Positions 10,037 to 22,102 are shown, counted from the first letter of the stretch. The stretch: DNA of 64,000 bases from Tamarix chinensis (GCA_030549775.1 CM060171.1:143562859-143626858); one strand, 5' to 3'. A program made the numbers and translations. Notes: generated by a model from the letters alone, not told the origin.

Positions 10037-10932
10037 GGTCCTCGCACTCACATGAATTGATAAAGACTATGATGTGAATTGATTATATTTACCAGAGATC
10101 TAGAGAATGACTGAATGAGTCTAACCGGACCATAGCTGGCTTTTATTATCTGTATTACTACATGCTGCTCATTTCCACGAGCAGAGGACTCGATTCGACT
10201 TGGTTGGTTTGGCGTTGTCCGAAAATGCCCGATTGGTTGGTTTAATATTGTCCATGAATGCTCGGTTAGTTTATCTGAATGTCTTACTGGTTTAAGATGT
10301 TTGCTGCCACACTTACATGTTTAAATAAATGTTATATATGTTTTGCATGTTATTATATATGCATGGTAGGACTTATGATGTGGGTTTTGAGTATGCATAA
10401 TATTATATCAACGTAAATGTACCATGATTCAATATGCACTTGATTTTATAGTTTACGTCTCTCCCATAAGATAGGATAGGGTAGTGGGATTTACTCAGTA
10501 TTGGACCCATACTGATACTACCTTGGTTGATTGGGTCCTGTGATGATCTACTGATGGTGGGGAGCAGACCTCTTGTGCAGGTTTAAGATCGGATACTATT
10601 TCGGGGTGGAAGACTTGACTTGAGAGAGTAGGCAATCCGGATAATTATCCTTCGGAATTTGTTTGTTTAATTGTATTCTCCTTTGGAAGTTGCAAGCATT
10701 GTATTTAAGTTTTTAAGGATTTTGTAATTGACTTTTAATTTCTCGTAACGCTGTTATGCTTTAAAATTCAGATTTAATTGTTTGACAGGTTTTAGCCTTG
10801 CATCTAACATGAGATAGATGATTGACATTTATCTTGTGTTAGATGTGGCGGTAACATTTCCCAAATTCGCTCCTAGCTTCCGCTTTAATCTTTCAAAAAA
10901 ATTTTTCAGGAGTGAAATTTGGGGGTGTTACA

Positions 10933-10937
10933 GTCAG
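10933..10937 (+). other. Target-site duplication GTCAG (right)
   Basis: Exact repeat of 5968-5972, directly after the CA end of the family B insert. Confidence 0.9.
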
Positions 10938-11453
10938 TGTGTGACAAGTTGCAAATGGGAGATTTAAAGCACACCACCATCTCCCTACAATTGGCCGATC
11001 AATAGGTGAGACATCCGGTAGGTATTTTAGAGGATGTATGTGTCCAAGTTGGTAAGTTTTATTATCTTGGAAATTGAGGACTATTCTGAAAATCTTGTCA
11101 TTCTAGGTAGACCTTTCCTAGATACTACTGGAGTTATCATTGATGTCACAAATGGAAGGCTTTCTTTCAATTTTGGGAGTGAGAAGGTTGAATTTGATTT
11201 ATCTTATGCTATGAAATTGCCTCTAATTGATGATGTTTGTTATAGGATTGATTTGATTGACAAGGTGGTGAAAGAGGACCTTATTGAAATCCTTTCAAGT
11301 GACCCTCTTAATGAGTGTTTAATGAGAAGTGGATTGCTTAGCGATGAAAATCTTGAAATCACTTATTTTGCCAAAATGTTGGAGGAAAGTCCCATTTTTC
11401 CTCAAGGAAATAAAAAAACATTCTTGAAGTGGAATCAAGTATCTCTGTCTTAA
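10938..11453 (+). pseudogene. Athila-type aspartic protease, remainder, and linker
   Basis: The reading continues from the DLGAS motif before the insert: VCDKLQMGDLKHTT, then LQLADQ, a stop, then VRHPVGILEDVCVQVGKFY. After a frame change, 11034-11453 holds the ILGRPFLDTTGVIIDV motif typical of the C-terminal half of plant gypsy proteases, then an acidic linker leading to RT. The enzyme would cleave the Gag-Pol polyprotein. Stops and a frameshift make it inactive. Confidence 0.82.
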
Positions 11454-11559
11454 AAAAAGGAGGTAATACCTAAGGTGGAGTTAAAACCCTCCCCTTCTTC
11501 GTTAAGGTATGAATTTCCTGATTGATTCTAATTACCCTATCATTATGAATGCTAGCCTA

Positions 11560-13110
11560 AGTAAGATGGAAATTTAACAACTTATTAGAATTCTTAGGTT
11601 GCATAGAGAGGCCATTAGTTATACTATAGATGATTTTAAAGACATAAATCCTTCCATATGTATTCATCATATTCTTTTAGAATAAGGTTACAAGCCCTTT
11701 GTTGAATATCAAAGCAGATTGAACCCTAACATGAAAGAAGTGGTAAGAAAAGGGGTCCTTAAGATATTTGTCATGGGAGTCATCAACACTATCTCAGATA
11801 GTGAGTGGGTGACTCCGGTGTAAGTAGTACCTAGAAAGGGAGAAATGACAGTCATCAAGAATGAGAGAAATAATTAATTCCAACAAGAACTGTCATGGGT
11901 TGGCGAATGTGCGTAGATTATAGAAAATTAAATAAGGCTACTCAGAATGATCATTTTTACCTACTATTTATCGATCAAATGTTAAAGAGGTTGGCTTGAC
12001 ATTATTATTTCTATTACTTAGTTGTGTATTCGGGATTTTTCCATATCCCCACTCGCCTAGCCGATCGGTAGAAGACTACATTTACATGTCCATATGGAAT
12101 CTTCGCTTATCGAAGGATGCCATTTGGCTTATGTAATGCTCTTGCCACCTTTCAATGATGCATGGCGTCTATATTTTTCTCATTTTATGGAATACATAAT
12201 GGAAGTTTTATGGATAATTTTTTTGTTCATGGTACTACCTTTGACAATTGTTTGAGCAATCTTTCTAGGGTGTTAGAAAGGTGCAAGGAGGTGAATCTTG
12301 TTCTCAATTAGGAACAGTGTCATTTTATGGTACAATAAGAAATTTATCTTGATCACCTAGTCTCTAGTTAGGGCATTGCGGTGGATAAAGCAAAGATCGA
12401 CATTATTGAAAAGATGCCTCCCCTAACTTCTGTTAGAGGCATTAGAAGTTTCTTAGGACACGCCAGTTTCTATCAGCAATTCATTAAGGGTTTTTCAAAA
12501 ATTGTTAAACCTTTAACTCAATTTCTTATTAAAGATGAGCCTTTTGAATTTAACCAATTATTTTTGGATGCTTTCAATAGGTTCAAAGGGGCATTGACAA
12601 CCAACCCAGTGATGCAACCTCTTGATTGGAACATTCTGTTTGAGGTGATAAGTGATGCAAGTGACTATGTAGTGGGAGCTATCATTGGGAAGAGAAAGGA
12701 TGGAAAGGTTTATGCAATTTACTATGTAAGTCAAACTCTTGATGATGCTCAAGTAACTATGCTAAAATCGAGAAAGAGCTCTTGGTTGTGGTGTTTGCAT
12801 TAGATAAATTTTGATCATACTTAGTAGGATCGAAGATTATTATTTTCACTGACCATGCAACTCTTAAATATTTTTCGACCAAGAAGGACATAAAGCCACA
12901 TTTGATTAGATGGATCCTTTTACTCCAAGAGTTTGACCTCAAAATTTGGGACAAGAAGGGAATAGAAAATGTAGTAGTGGATCATCTCTCCATATTAATG
13001 GAGGACATGGATGGAGGTGAAGAGGATGATATTTCCTTTGATGATTCATTTCCGGACGATAACCTTTTAGTAATCACAAGCTTGTCCACCCATTGTTTGC
13101 AAATTTTGTA
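11560..13110 (+). pseudogene. Athila-type reverse transcriptase and RNase H (broken)
   Basis: The fragmentary RT begins near KPFVEYQSRLNPNMKEVV (about 11690) and runs through WVTPV and RTVMGWRMCVDYRKLNKAT-like readings in shifting frames. The catalytic region is badly decayed. The segment 12381-12803 is open and encodes the RT C-terminus (PPLTSVRGIRSFLGHASFYQ, then the KPLTQ connection) and the start of RNase H. RNase H continues after a frameshift as KELLVVVFALDKF, a stop, then [19 protein letters not shown] and ENVVVDHLS (to about 12990). Together they would copy element RNA to cDNA. Confidence 0.85.
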
Positions 13111-13159
13111 AACTATAAAGCATGTGGGATAATGCCACTAGACTTATCCTATCAACAAA

Positions 13160-14310
13160 AGAAGAATTTCCTCTCAGACGTTAAGCATTATTATTAGGAT
13201 GAGCCATATCTCTATAAGAAATGTGCATATGAAGTCTACAAAGATGTTTGCCTGAAGAGGAAGTTGAAATTGGCATAGCTCATTATCATTCTTCACCTTA
13301 TGGAGGTTGTGCCAGCACTTCTAAGACAACTTCAAAGATTCCCCAAGACAGTTTCTATTGGCCCAACCTCTTTAAGGATGTTTGAAAATATTTTACATCA
13401 TGTGATAGATGCCAAAGGACTGGTAACATATCAAGAAGAAATGAAATGCATTTGAATAACATCTTTGAGGTTGATTTATTTGATGTTTGGGAAGTTAACT
13501 TCATGGGACCCTATCCATCTTCTTAAAAACAAATTTATTCTAGTTGATGTGGATCATGTCTCCAAATGGGTGGAGGCAGTGGAATCTCCCACCAATGATG
13601 TAAAGGTTGTGGTTCAGCTGTTCCAAAAGGTTATAATTCCAAGGTTTTGTATTCCTAGGGCAGTTATTAGTGATGGTGGTTCTCATTTTACCAATCGACT
13701 TTTTGGCACACTTTTAAAGAAGTATGGTGTTAGTCATAATATGGCCACACCATACCATCCCCAAATGAGTGGACAGGTATAAATAACTAATCATGAGATA
13801 AAGGGGATCCTTGAGAAAATAGTGGCTCGCACACGAAAATATTGGTTGATGAGGTTAAATGATGCTTTATGGGCCTACCGAACTACTTATATGACACCAA
13901 TTAGAAGTACGCCTTTTTGGTTGGTATATGGAAAACCTCATTATTTGCCTATTTGCGCACAAGGCATTTTGGGCGATAAAAGCAACCAATTATGACTTGA
14001 AGGCCATCGAAGAAAGGAGGAAGCTCTAACTTAATGAGTTCGATGAGTTGCGATTAGATGCTTATGATAGTACATGGATATATAAGGAGAGAACCAAGAG
14101 ATGGGATGATAGGCATATTACCTGAATGGAGTTTCAAGAAGGAGATTTGTTGCTCCTCTTCAACTCATGCCTTAATCTTTTTTGGGGAAATATTTTTTCT
14201 AGGTAGTCGGAGTCATTTCATGTCCAAAAGGTATACCCATTTTGAGCTGTTAATATTTGGAGTGAGTCCATGGGCATTTTCAAGGTTAGTGGTTAACGAT
14301 TGAAGCCTTA
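13160..14310 (+). pseudogene. Athila-type integrase (broken)
   Basis: A zinc-binding-like segment (YGG...STSKTTSK, FYWPNLFKDV, CDRCQRTGNIS) is at about 13285-13440. The DDE core is open at 13465-13782 with LVDVDHVSKWVEAVESPTND (first Asp) and VISDGGSHFTNRLFGTLLKK (second Asp). The glutamate lies in EIKGILEKI, just past a TAA at about 13780. The C-terminal part reads [10 protein letters not shown] and KERTKRWDD in other frames to about 14290. It would insert the cDNA into the genome. Internal stops make it inactive. Confidence 0.87.
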
Positions 14311-14519
14311 CATTATTGAATCGCTCTTCCAGATCCACCATCAAATTGAGAACAACACGGTTGAGCTACAAACCCTAAACAAGCACTCCATGGGAGGCAA
14401 CCCATGTTTTTATGTGATTTTTGTTTTTTTCTTCTTTTCTTTTAGCTTTTATATTTTTTCTCTTTTCTTTGTAATGTTTTGACAGATCTTACTATGATAC
14501 AAGATAAGGAGGAGCACAT

Positions 14520-15490
14520 TAGGGATGAGGAATCAAATTTTTGGCAAAATAGGCCAAAAATAAGCTAAAATAAAGGTTGTATGGCCAAGGCACAACCTAG
14601 CACACGACCATGCAACCCCTGGGAGAAAAAATTGGGAGAGACCAACCACCACATGAACGTGGCACTCTCCATCTCACGACCATGTGATCTTCCACTAAAA
14701 TCTACAAGGCTTAATTTATCACATGGTCGGGTCGTCCTGATTCCACACGTCCATGCAAACTTGAGCCAAGATCTGCTAGAGTTGATTTTTTGCACAGTTG
14801 GGTCATGTTAATTCAGCATGCCTGTGCTTCCTCATGCCTGCCTTGTCGAGAGAAAAATTTTTGCACTATCAAGCTGTGTAATTTCTCATGGTCATGTGCC
14901 TCACCATATATATACACTACACGCCTGATTATCTACCCCATTCCTCCTATTTCAGCCTTCATTAGCTCATCTTCTTCAACCATTCTAACCCTACATGACC
15001 CTCATCTTATGCACTGTATGCCCTCCACTTCATCTCTACCATACTCTCTGCATGCACGACCCTCACCTCTGCACAACCTCTATACTGCATGGTCGGCGCT
15101 ACTCTACAACTCCATTCCACTGCATGGCCTCTTTTATATGCACATTCATCCATTGTACGGGCCACACTGCACAGACACCCCACCTTCTCCATCGCATGAT
15201 CGAAACTACTTTGCACATCCTCTCCACTCCACTACATGCTGTCACTTCATCCTCACTACACGCCATTCACTACTTTGCACAACCTCCTCTACATATTATC
15301 CCCTCCACCACATACGTGGCCTACACATGCTACATAACAGGCAGTACCATAGCACATGTAACACCAACTCATTGTATAGTTGTGTAACGCTACAAAACCA
15401 CCATAGCAGCACCAATGCACGACAAGTATTTGGTTTGATTTCCACTTTTCCTCTAATTGCTTGGTTTAATTTGTTTTGTGTATCTTATTA
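14520..15490 (+). other. Spacer between integrase and env-like ORF with CATGG/CGTG repeats
   Basis: No protein domain is recognisable; the longest frame (14790-15491) is His/Ser/Thr/Pro-rich and probably not coding. Variants of a CACGACCATGCAAC / CATGGTCGTG motif recur (for example near 14600, 14678, 14721 and 14746). Related words appear in the 3' LTR (18835-18900 and 19008-19045). This position is a known non-conserved spacer in Athila elements. Confidence 0.5.
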
Positions 15491-15579
15491 GAAGATTTGA
15501 AATTTTTATTCCCCGCTTTTTATTGCTTAACTCTTAATGTTTGGTATCTTAGTTTTAGATCTGTATGCTTTGTTATGAA

Positions 15580-16179
15580 ATGGAATCTAAGAAGCACACA
15601 AAAATGAATATAGTTGAAAATGAAGGGGAATCATCATAACAACAACAATGACGATCCCAAGGAAGAGGTAGAACATCAAATACCCAATCGTCTAATCCTT
15701 ATGGCATTGTATTTGCATGTTCTATTCACCAAGAGTACTACGATGCTATTGCTTCTTGAAACATAACATCCATTCGATAAGTCAATTGGACATGTCTCAA
15801 AAAGTTAGGGATTAAAGATAACATCGAGTATTTGATAACTAGAGGTGGTCTCTCTCACATCTTTGCACATGGTGACCATACAAGCAAAGGACTCACCCTT
15901 GAGTTCCTTAACTCATTCACTTTCAATCTTATTGCCAAATATGTGTCATTTAGACTCTTTAATGAGTCTCATGCAATGTCATTGACATATTTCTCTACAT
16001 TACTCCGTTTTCCTACCATATTGTTGAGACTTTGCTTTAAGGATCATCAATTTAAGGATCCTCAGGCATTTTGGGCTCAAATATATTTCCCAAAATGGGG
16101 ATGTTCTCCTAGGCCTTACAACAAACACCACAATAAGGCCTCATTGATCTATAAACCTGCCTTGAGGTACATTCAATGA
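15580..16179 (+). pseudogene. Athila env-like / second-ORF protein (broken)
   Basis: One frame runs from ATG at 15580 to a TGA at 16177-16179 with four internal stops. It gives MESKKHTKMN, a Gln/Arg/Ser-rich segment, NPYGIVFACSIHQEYYDAI, then the long open stretch SHIFAHGDHTSKGLTLEFLN and YFSTLLRFPTILLRLCF. The position (after integrase, before the PPT) and style fit the extra ORF of Athila elements, whose role is unknown. It reads on weakly past 16200. I see no convincing signal peptide. Confidence 0.65.
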
Positions 16180-18520
16180 CTATTGGCTAGGACACTTTTT
16201 TTATAGAGAGAGCTAAGGGAATGTGCGTAAGCTAGAGCTACGAGTTCTATATTGTATGCTCTAGGATATTACCCTTTATGGAGGGTATTATCTGGCAGAT
16301 CACATAAGTAAATTTAGTACAAGAATTAATGATGATATCGTCATCGGATGAATTATGACGTACATTGCCCAATGGCTTGGATACGACATCGAATGTATTA
16401 CAATTGACCTTTTAAAGACGTATCTAGGGTTAACAACTTACACAAATATGAAACTCATTGTGCAAGATGGGATATAGTTTTAACTTTTCTATAAATAGAA
16501 TGCATGGTATCTGTTACCTAATAGAGCTTTCACTACTCTAATTGGTAATGAAAACACCATCTGTTACCCTCACCAGCCACACCTTGCCCTGGTCAACATG
16601 TCCCTCCTTAGTAAGAGTAGCCTGACACCACTGATAAAGCACCTACTTCACCATTTCTTCCTCTTCCCCCACCCCCTCCTTTGGCATAGATTTGGGCCCT
16701 TCTTCAACCAAAACATCTTGGGATTCCCAATTCCAGTGTATCGATGCATGATTTGATATGCTAGAAGCCCAAATCGCTTATCTCAAGGATTCTTTGCTCC
16801 CATAAACCAAATGAACACCATGATGCACCAAATGTACCAATGACATCTTGAGTATGGTTTCCAACCCTCTAGCCCCCTACAGTAAGTGAATTCTTTCCTT
16901 CCCCCATTTTTCCCCATACACACACATTGAGGAAAATGTATTGTTTAAGCATGGGGGGATTTTTCTCAGCTTGCAACTTGCCATTTTCATTGCTTCTTGG
17001 TGTGTTTTTATTTTTCTTTCTTTCTTCTCATTGTCTTTTCTTTTCTTTTAGTTAGTTAGTTTGTTTGGTTTTCCTTATGATTGAAAAGAAATTTGGGAAA
17101 TGATAAGTTAATGATGAAAATTTGATAGAAATCTCTACATAGCTTGGTCATACACTAGTGAGATATATAGATTGCGAGAAAGTATAAAGAAAAAATGTTT
17201 TAAAATGTTTCAAGCGTGAACTCTCTGATTGATAGAATCTCAAACCACTTATTACTTTAGCACTCTTGAGGTTCATCTTCATTGATTTACCCATCTAGAC
17301 CGAGACATAGGAATTAGAGTTAGTAGTAAAAGAACCAATGAGATCTTGAGACTTATAGACCATCCATCATTTTTATGGTCTTACTGATTCTTGATTATTT
17401 GTATTCTCCCCTAATGTGTGAAACTAAAACTTGCACGAATTCTCTTCCATGCCATATATGACTTATGCATGCATTAAGATGATTAAGGCACCCGTTTTTT
17501 TTCTTAGCTACATTAGACAAATTACCTACCAAACAACATTTATTTTCTTTGTTTAACCTTTTTGAGCCTAAAACCTAAATCTTTAATCAAAAACCTACAT
17601 TGGTGGCCATATTTTTGAGTTACTACCTTGCCCTTTTCCAAAAACAAGGGAGTGATAACTCTTGAATGCATTTGAATGTAGGAACACTAAGGATAAGCAC
17701 TAGAGTGTAATACAGAAGAGTTTGGTAGATTTTGTGTTGAGAAAATGACCAAAATGTAACTTCATCCTTTTTATCATCTTTTTCTCTCTTTCATTGATAA
17801 AAAAAAGATCAATGGGAGAAGAGAGAGAGAGAGAGAGGAGGAGGAGGAGGAGGAGGAGAAGAAGAAAAAAAGAATAAAAGTGTTGGAGTTGAGATATGGG
17901 CAGATTAATCTTATGATTACAATGGGTAGGGATGAATTGATGGCGAAGTCCTTGGTTGGTATATTTTTGAGTATGATGATATATTGTTAATCTTAGATTT
18001 TGAGAAATATTTTTGTTGTTATTGCTCCATTTGTTTTTGAGCCTTTAAATATAATCCTAGACTTATCCTACCCTTTACCCTAGCCCAATTACACCTTCAA
18101 CAAGACCTTATGATTTTTGTATTGCATAACGTCTTTGAGTGGAGGAGAATGAGAATACGTGCAAGCTTATGGCCGATCATAATTGCTAGAGAGAATTTTG
18201 AGAGATACAAAAACACACATGAGCATAGAGTGTTTACACTAACCTAAAGTAAGAAAGTCTACTTCTCTATTAAATCCTTGTCTCGTAAGGATGAGCATCT
18301 ACACAATCTTAAACCTTCTTAGAGTGTTATACCAATACTGATTTGGGAGTCAGGACTAAGGATTATTCACAGTCTTATGTTCATTTTCATAAGTCAATAT
18401 GGTGATTGCTTGTCTTGATCATGTAGTACATTCTATCATATGAGCCTTTGATCCCATTCCCCTCTATCTATCTTTTCCTTTTTGTTGTTTGGAGTTTTTC
18501 TTGAGGAAAAGCAAATAGTC
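16180..18520 (+). other. 3' untranslated spacer of the Athila element
   Basis: Mostly non-coding. A frame near 16590-16900 gives residual env-like tail peptides. CACATTGAGGAAAATG followed by AAGCATGGGGGGA at about 16922-16960 is a signature often seen upstream of the Athila 3' LTR. A GA/GGA purine tract lies at 17818-17862. Otherwise nothing recognisable. Confidence 0.55.
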
Positions 18521-18533
18521 AGCATGGGGGAGT
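18521..18533 (+). other. Polypurine tract
   Basis: AGCATGGGGGAGT lies directly before the TGATAAAATG start of the 3' LTR. This is the expected place for the primer of plus-strand DNA synthesis. Confidence 0.7.
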
Positions 18534-20023
18534 TGATAAAATGAATATTTTTCATATATTTTACCCTACTTTGCCTTTATGTTTGTAATTTTGCTTGACA
18601 TCTTGTTTGTGTTACTACTCTCTTAGTAATTGTTTTCAGAAAATTACGCATAAATGCACAAATCCAAGGAAGTGGTGCATGGGATTAGAAAAAATTAAAT
18701 ATGAAAGGCATTGAAAGAAGATAATAAACCCCACATGATATTGGAGAAGACAAGAAACTAAAAAGGTTGAAAAGAGGAGCAAAGGAATAAAGAGGAGGAA
18801 GAAATAGGTATTTCACAAATGTAGCACAACCAGTTGCAATAGTCATGCAACTCTTAATCTCCAATGTGTGAGAGAATGAAAGTTGCATGGCCAGCTAGTG
18901 AATCCTTACACAGTCGTGAAACTATCAAACAAAGAGATCACGCACAAAAATTTGCACAACCTTAGCACATCCATGCTTGTGCATGTTCACCGAGAGAAGA
19001 AAAGCTACATGGCTAGCTAGTGCAGCCTTGCACGTCCGTGCAATTAACAATTACCACTCTGCACGATCTACTTCCATGATGTTTTCCACTTTGTTCTACG
19101 TCGACGTTGAGGTAAAAATAAAATGGAAGGAGGGACGATAGATGATGGGGTCAAAGACAATCCTTTTCTCCATTATTTATAAGCAAACACAACTCCTTAC
19201 AATTTACTTTGAATTCTTATGCAAATTTTTTCCTTCAAACTAAGAGTAGTCAAGTGTGCATCTCAACTCTCCAGACAACTTATTTTTATCTTTAATCTAT
19301 AGTTTGATCTATCCATTATTTTTTCCATTATTTACTATATATACAATATGCATGCCATTTATATTTATTTTCTACATTTATTTCAAATCATGAGTGGGTA
19401 ATTTCCTTTTCTAGGATTAAACTAGGCTTTATTTGGTAATGAGTTAAAGTATATATTATATGTATGGTCCATATATGTTGTTTCATATGTTAGGAATTAT
19501 TGTTATGAGTCGGGTTTGGTAAATTTTGATTTATATAGATGTTGACTATAATTGAAAGGTTGAAATCAATGCTGGAAATTAATATATGAATGATAACTCA
19601 AATGATCGCGAAAATAGACGTTTGATTCTTACAGACAATTGAATTAGTGGTGTTTAATGGATTTAATGTAATTTATTAGTTATGAAAGTAGTCAATGAAT
19701 TAGATTAGGTACGTTCCTAGACCTTAAAAGAGGCTAGTGAATCACATTAGACTGATTGTTCACAGTAATTTTAAACTATACTATGATATATTATTAATTC
19801 ATTTTTTAATACAAAAAATGAGACCGAAGTTCAATCCTAGGCTTTATATCTATTATTACAGAATCTACAATTTGTTATTCATTTTATTATTTACTTCCAT
19901 ATTCTCACTATAGCGATTTAGATAGCTAAAATAATAAAAATTAGTAATCAATCGTGAAGTCCCTATGGATACGACTTTGACATGCTACAACGAAATCGTG
20001 TGCTTATGGATTAGCAACCATCA
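18534..20023 (+). repeat. 3' LTR of the Athila element
   Basis: The 1490-bp segment starts TGATAAAATGAAT after a polypurine tract and ends TTAGCAACCATCA. The final 80 bp holds GAAGTCCCTATGGATACGAC and CGAAATCGTGTGCTTATGG, end-of-LTR sequence typical of Athila elements. It contains CATGGCCAGCTAGTG-type short repeats shared with the spacer at 14600-14900. The 5' LTR is not in the window, so similarity between the two cannot be tested. Confidence 0.75.
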
Positions 20024-20189
20024 GCTATGCATGACAATTTACAAACTAAGGACGAAATTTTTATGTTTGGTGTTGTTGATGACATTTAATATATGTTATT
20101 TCCTCATTTGGAGGAAATTATCTTACATCACTACTTCTCCTATCTGATTTCAAAAGAGATTTAGTATCCTTTAATGTAGAAGTTAGGGT

Positions 20190-20590
20190 GTTCACAACTT
20201 ATGCATGATTGGAACTAGCTGTTTAGGTGGTGTGCTAATGGTGGTCAAGGAACAAAAATAAGGAAGCAATTGATCAAGGCTCTTTTTGCATCATCTATAT
20301 ATCATATTTGGTAGGAAAGAAATATGAGGATTTTTGGAAACTCATCACAGAGCCCCCTAGATTCACAAAGCCATTTTGAATGAACTAGCTCTTAGAACTA
20401 CACCTTTTCCCTAATGCAAATCATTTCACAAACTTATGACACATATAGACACCATAGGGAGACATTAGGTGTCTTTTGAAAGTGAGTTGCATCTATTTTG
20501 TGTGATGCTATTCAAGTAAATTTTGATTTTGTTGCTTGTAATCATCTCTCATTTTGAGAAGTTAATGAAAGTATTTTACTTATAAAAGAA
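20190..20590 (+). pseudogene. LINE (L1-type) ORF2 3'-end relic
   Basis: A frame from about 20229 reads WCANGGQGTKIRKQLIKALF, then ASSIYHIW, a stop, then ERNMRIFGN. This matches the C-terminal end of plant LINE ORF2 proteins (compare the VWRERNNRIF equivalent in the LINE at 43505-46336). It ends with a short 3' sequence (LMKVFYL-like) near 20590. Heavily 5'-truncated; no poly-A tail or target duplication is convincing. Confidence 0.6.
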
Positions 20591-20599
20591 TTACCATAT

Positions 20600-22102
20600 T
20601 AATCCTAATCTCAATTAAATTTAGTAATTATGAAATAAGTTTTAAATAATTACCATAATTTTTTAAAAACTTAATATAAGCATGATTAAATCAATTACAA
20701 CACATTAAAATTCATAAATTAGCAAAATAAGTTTAGGAATATATGAAAAGATAATTATACCCTAATGGGTCCTAAAATAGGATTAAGCCCTAAAACATGT
20801 CATAATTAGAATAAAATCACAAAATTACATACTTAGCAATTAAAGCATGATAAACATAATGGAATGTATAGATTTTAGAAAAAAATGCAACCAACATGTG
20901 ATTTTACCAAAATACTCCTAAACATGTTTAAAACTTAAATTTAACCAAACTTGGTCTAAACATATTTAAACCTAATCATGTTGGGTATTAGATATACCTA
21001 AAACTCCTAAAAATTCCAATTGAATTATAAAAAATAATTAAGAACTAGCACATAAACTAGTCCTATGGCTTAGAGGAACAACATGGGCCAAAATGGCTTT
21101 TATACTTCAAAACAACAAATATACATGGTGGCATCAAATATTCTATCTACTCGTAGTTGGTTATATTTATTTGGATCCGTATCACGTAACAAAAACTAGC
21201 CCTTTAAGCTTCCTTCTCTAAAAGGTGTTCTAACACCTAGAAAAAAAATAGAACAAAAGGGGTAAAAATCATTTTAAATAAAAGATTTACATACTCTCTT
21301 CCTAGGGTGGATGATCAAGAAGGAAACGAGAGATCAAGGATTTTCAAGATACCTAGGCTTTTAATCCACTTTATCTTTCTTAAACACCAAAACAAACTAA
21401 AAACTAAGGATTAATAATGAATAAAAAAAACCTAAAGGAGAAGATGAAGGCGACTTGGTTAATGTAAGAAAAATGGAGGTAGATCTCTAGGAAAAAAAGA
21501 AAAGAATTGGAGATAAGACTAAAAGTAGATATTTTATTCATTTAAATAAAAAAATAGAATGAGGGAAAATTACGTAAGCAAGCTTCTTAAAAATATTAAA
21601 AATTAGAATAGAGAAAAAAAAGGAATTTTAGTGGCTAATTATTTCTAAAATTGGTAAAATATATCTAAAAATATTAAAAATAATTATGGAAAATTCGGAA
21701 TTTAGTTTTTATCTCAAATATGCTAAAATATAATTATCTCTAAATTTTTTAAAACTTTCGATAACCAAAAGACTCACTTTACGACTTAAACGCAAAAAAT
21801 ATTGATTAGAAAGATGAATGGTGGTTTTCATCAACATATACGTTTATCAATTTGTAAATAATTATGATACTTAGAAAAATTCAAGGAATAAAAACAAAAG
21901 AATAAATTAGAAAATCCTCAAAGAGGTTTGATAACCAAAAGTGGCTCGGAAGTCTTATGAGACTCAAAATCTTAAGAAGGGTTAAGAATTTTGGATTAAA
22001 ACATTTACAAAAAAATGTAACTAATGTTCAATGGATGTAATAAACTTTGATTTAAACTAAATTATAATTATTAACATAGTTTTAGAAAAGCAGAGTATTA
22101 TA
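20600..22102 (-). repeat. Possible decayed LTR of the TGTAATACCCC type
   Basis: AT-rich, no coding. Read on the minus strand, it begins near 22102 with TATAATACTCTGCTTTTC, which resembles the TGTAATACCCCG start of family B. TTCCGAATTTTCC-like words and a CT-rich segment (about 21530-21400 in minus orientation) follow, the same order as in family B. No end or target duplication can be fixed, so this is a weak call. Confidence 0.28.

Larger units (their letters stand above)
5973..10932 (+). mobile_element. Giant-LTR family B copy (probable solo LTR, 4960 bp) inserted in protease
   Basis: The ends are TGTAATACCCCG and GGGGGTGTTACA, which form a short imperfect inverted repeat, flanked by the exact 5-bp duplication GTCAG. 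Excision with one duplication copy restores the host protease frame (MPLSVCDKL). No RT, integrase or gag is visible inside. The first 2.5 kb is AT-rich with many TTTCGGAA-type words and a short CT-rich tract (6830-7200). The last 2.4 kb (from about 8525) is recognisably related to family A. Best read as a solo LTR of a giant-LTR Ty3/gypsy element; a non-autonomous element is the alternative. Confidence 0.82.
1..20023 (+). mobile_element. Degenerate Athila-type Ty3/gypsy retrotransposon (composite, 5' LTR outside window)
   Basis: Translated fragments follow the gag - protease - RT - RNase H - integrase - env-like - PPT - 3' LTR order of the Athila lineage. Reading frames continue across two long insertions (812-5075 and 5973-10932), so the host element is about 10.8 kb within the window without them. 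Every domain carries stops or frameshifts, so it is an old, inactive copy. The window opens inside gag, so the 5' LTR and primer-binding site are not visible, and the target duplication of the whole element cannot be tested. Assignment to Athila rests on gag, protease and integrase peptide similarity recalled from the family, not on a search. Confidence 0.88.

Noticed and set aside
14790..15491. 233-codon frame rich in His, Ser, Thr and Cys
   Set aside because: No domain, overlapping frames of similar quality in the same tract; fits the non-conserved Athila spacer better than an envelope gene.
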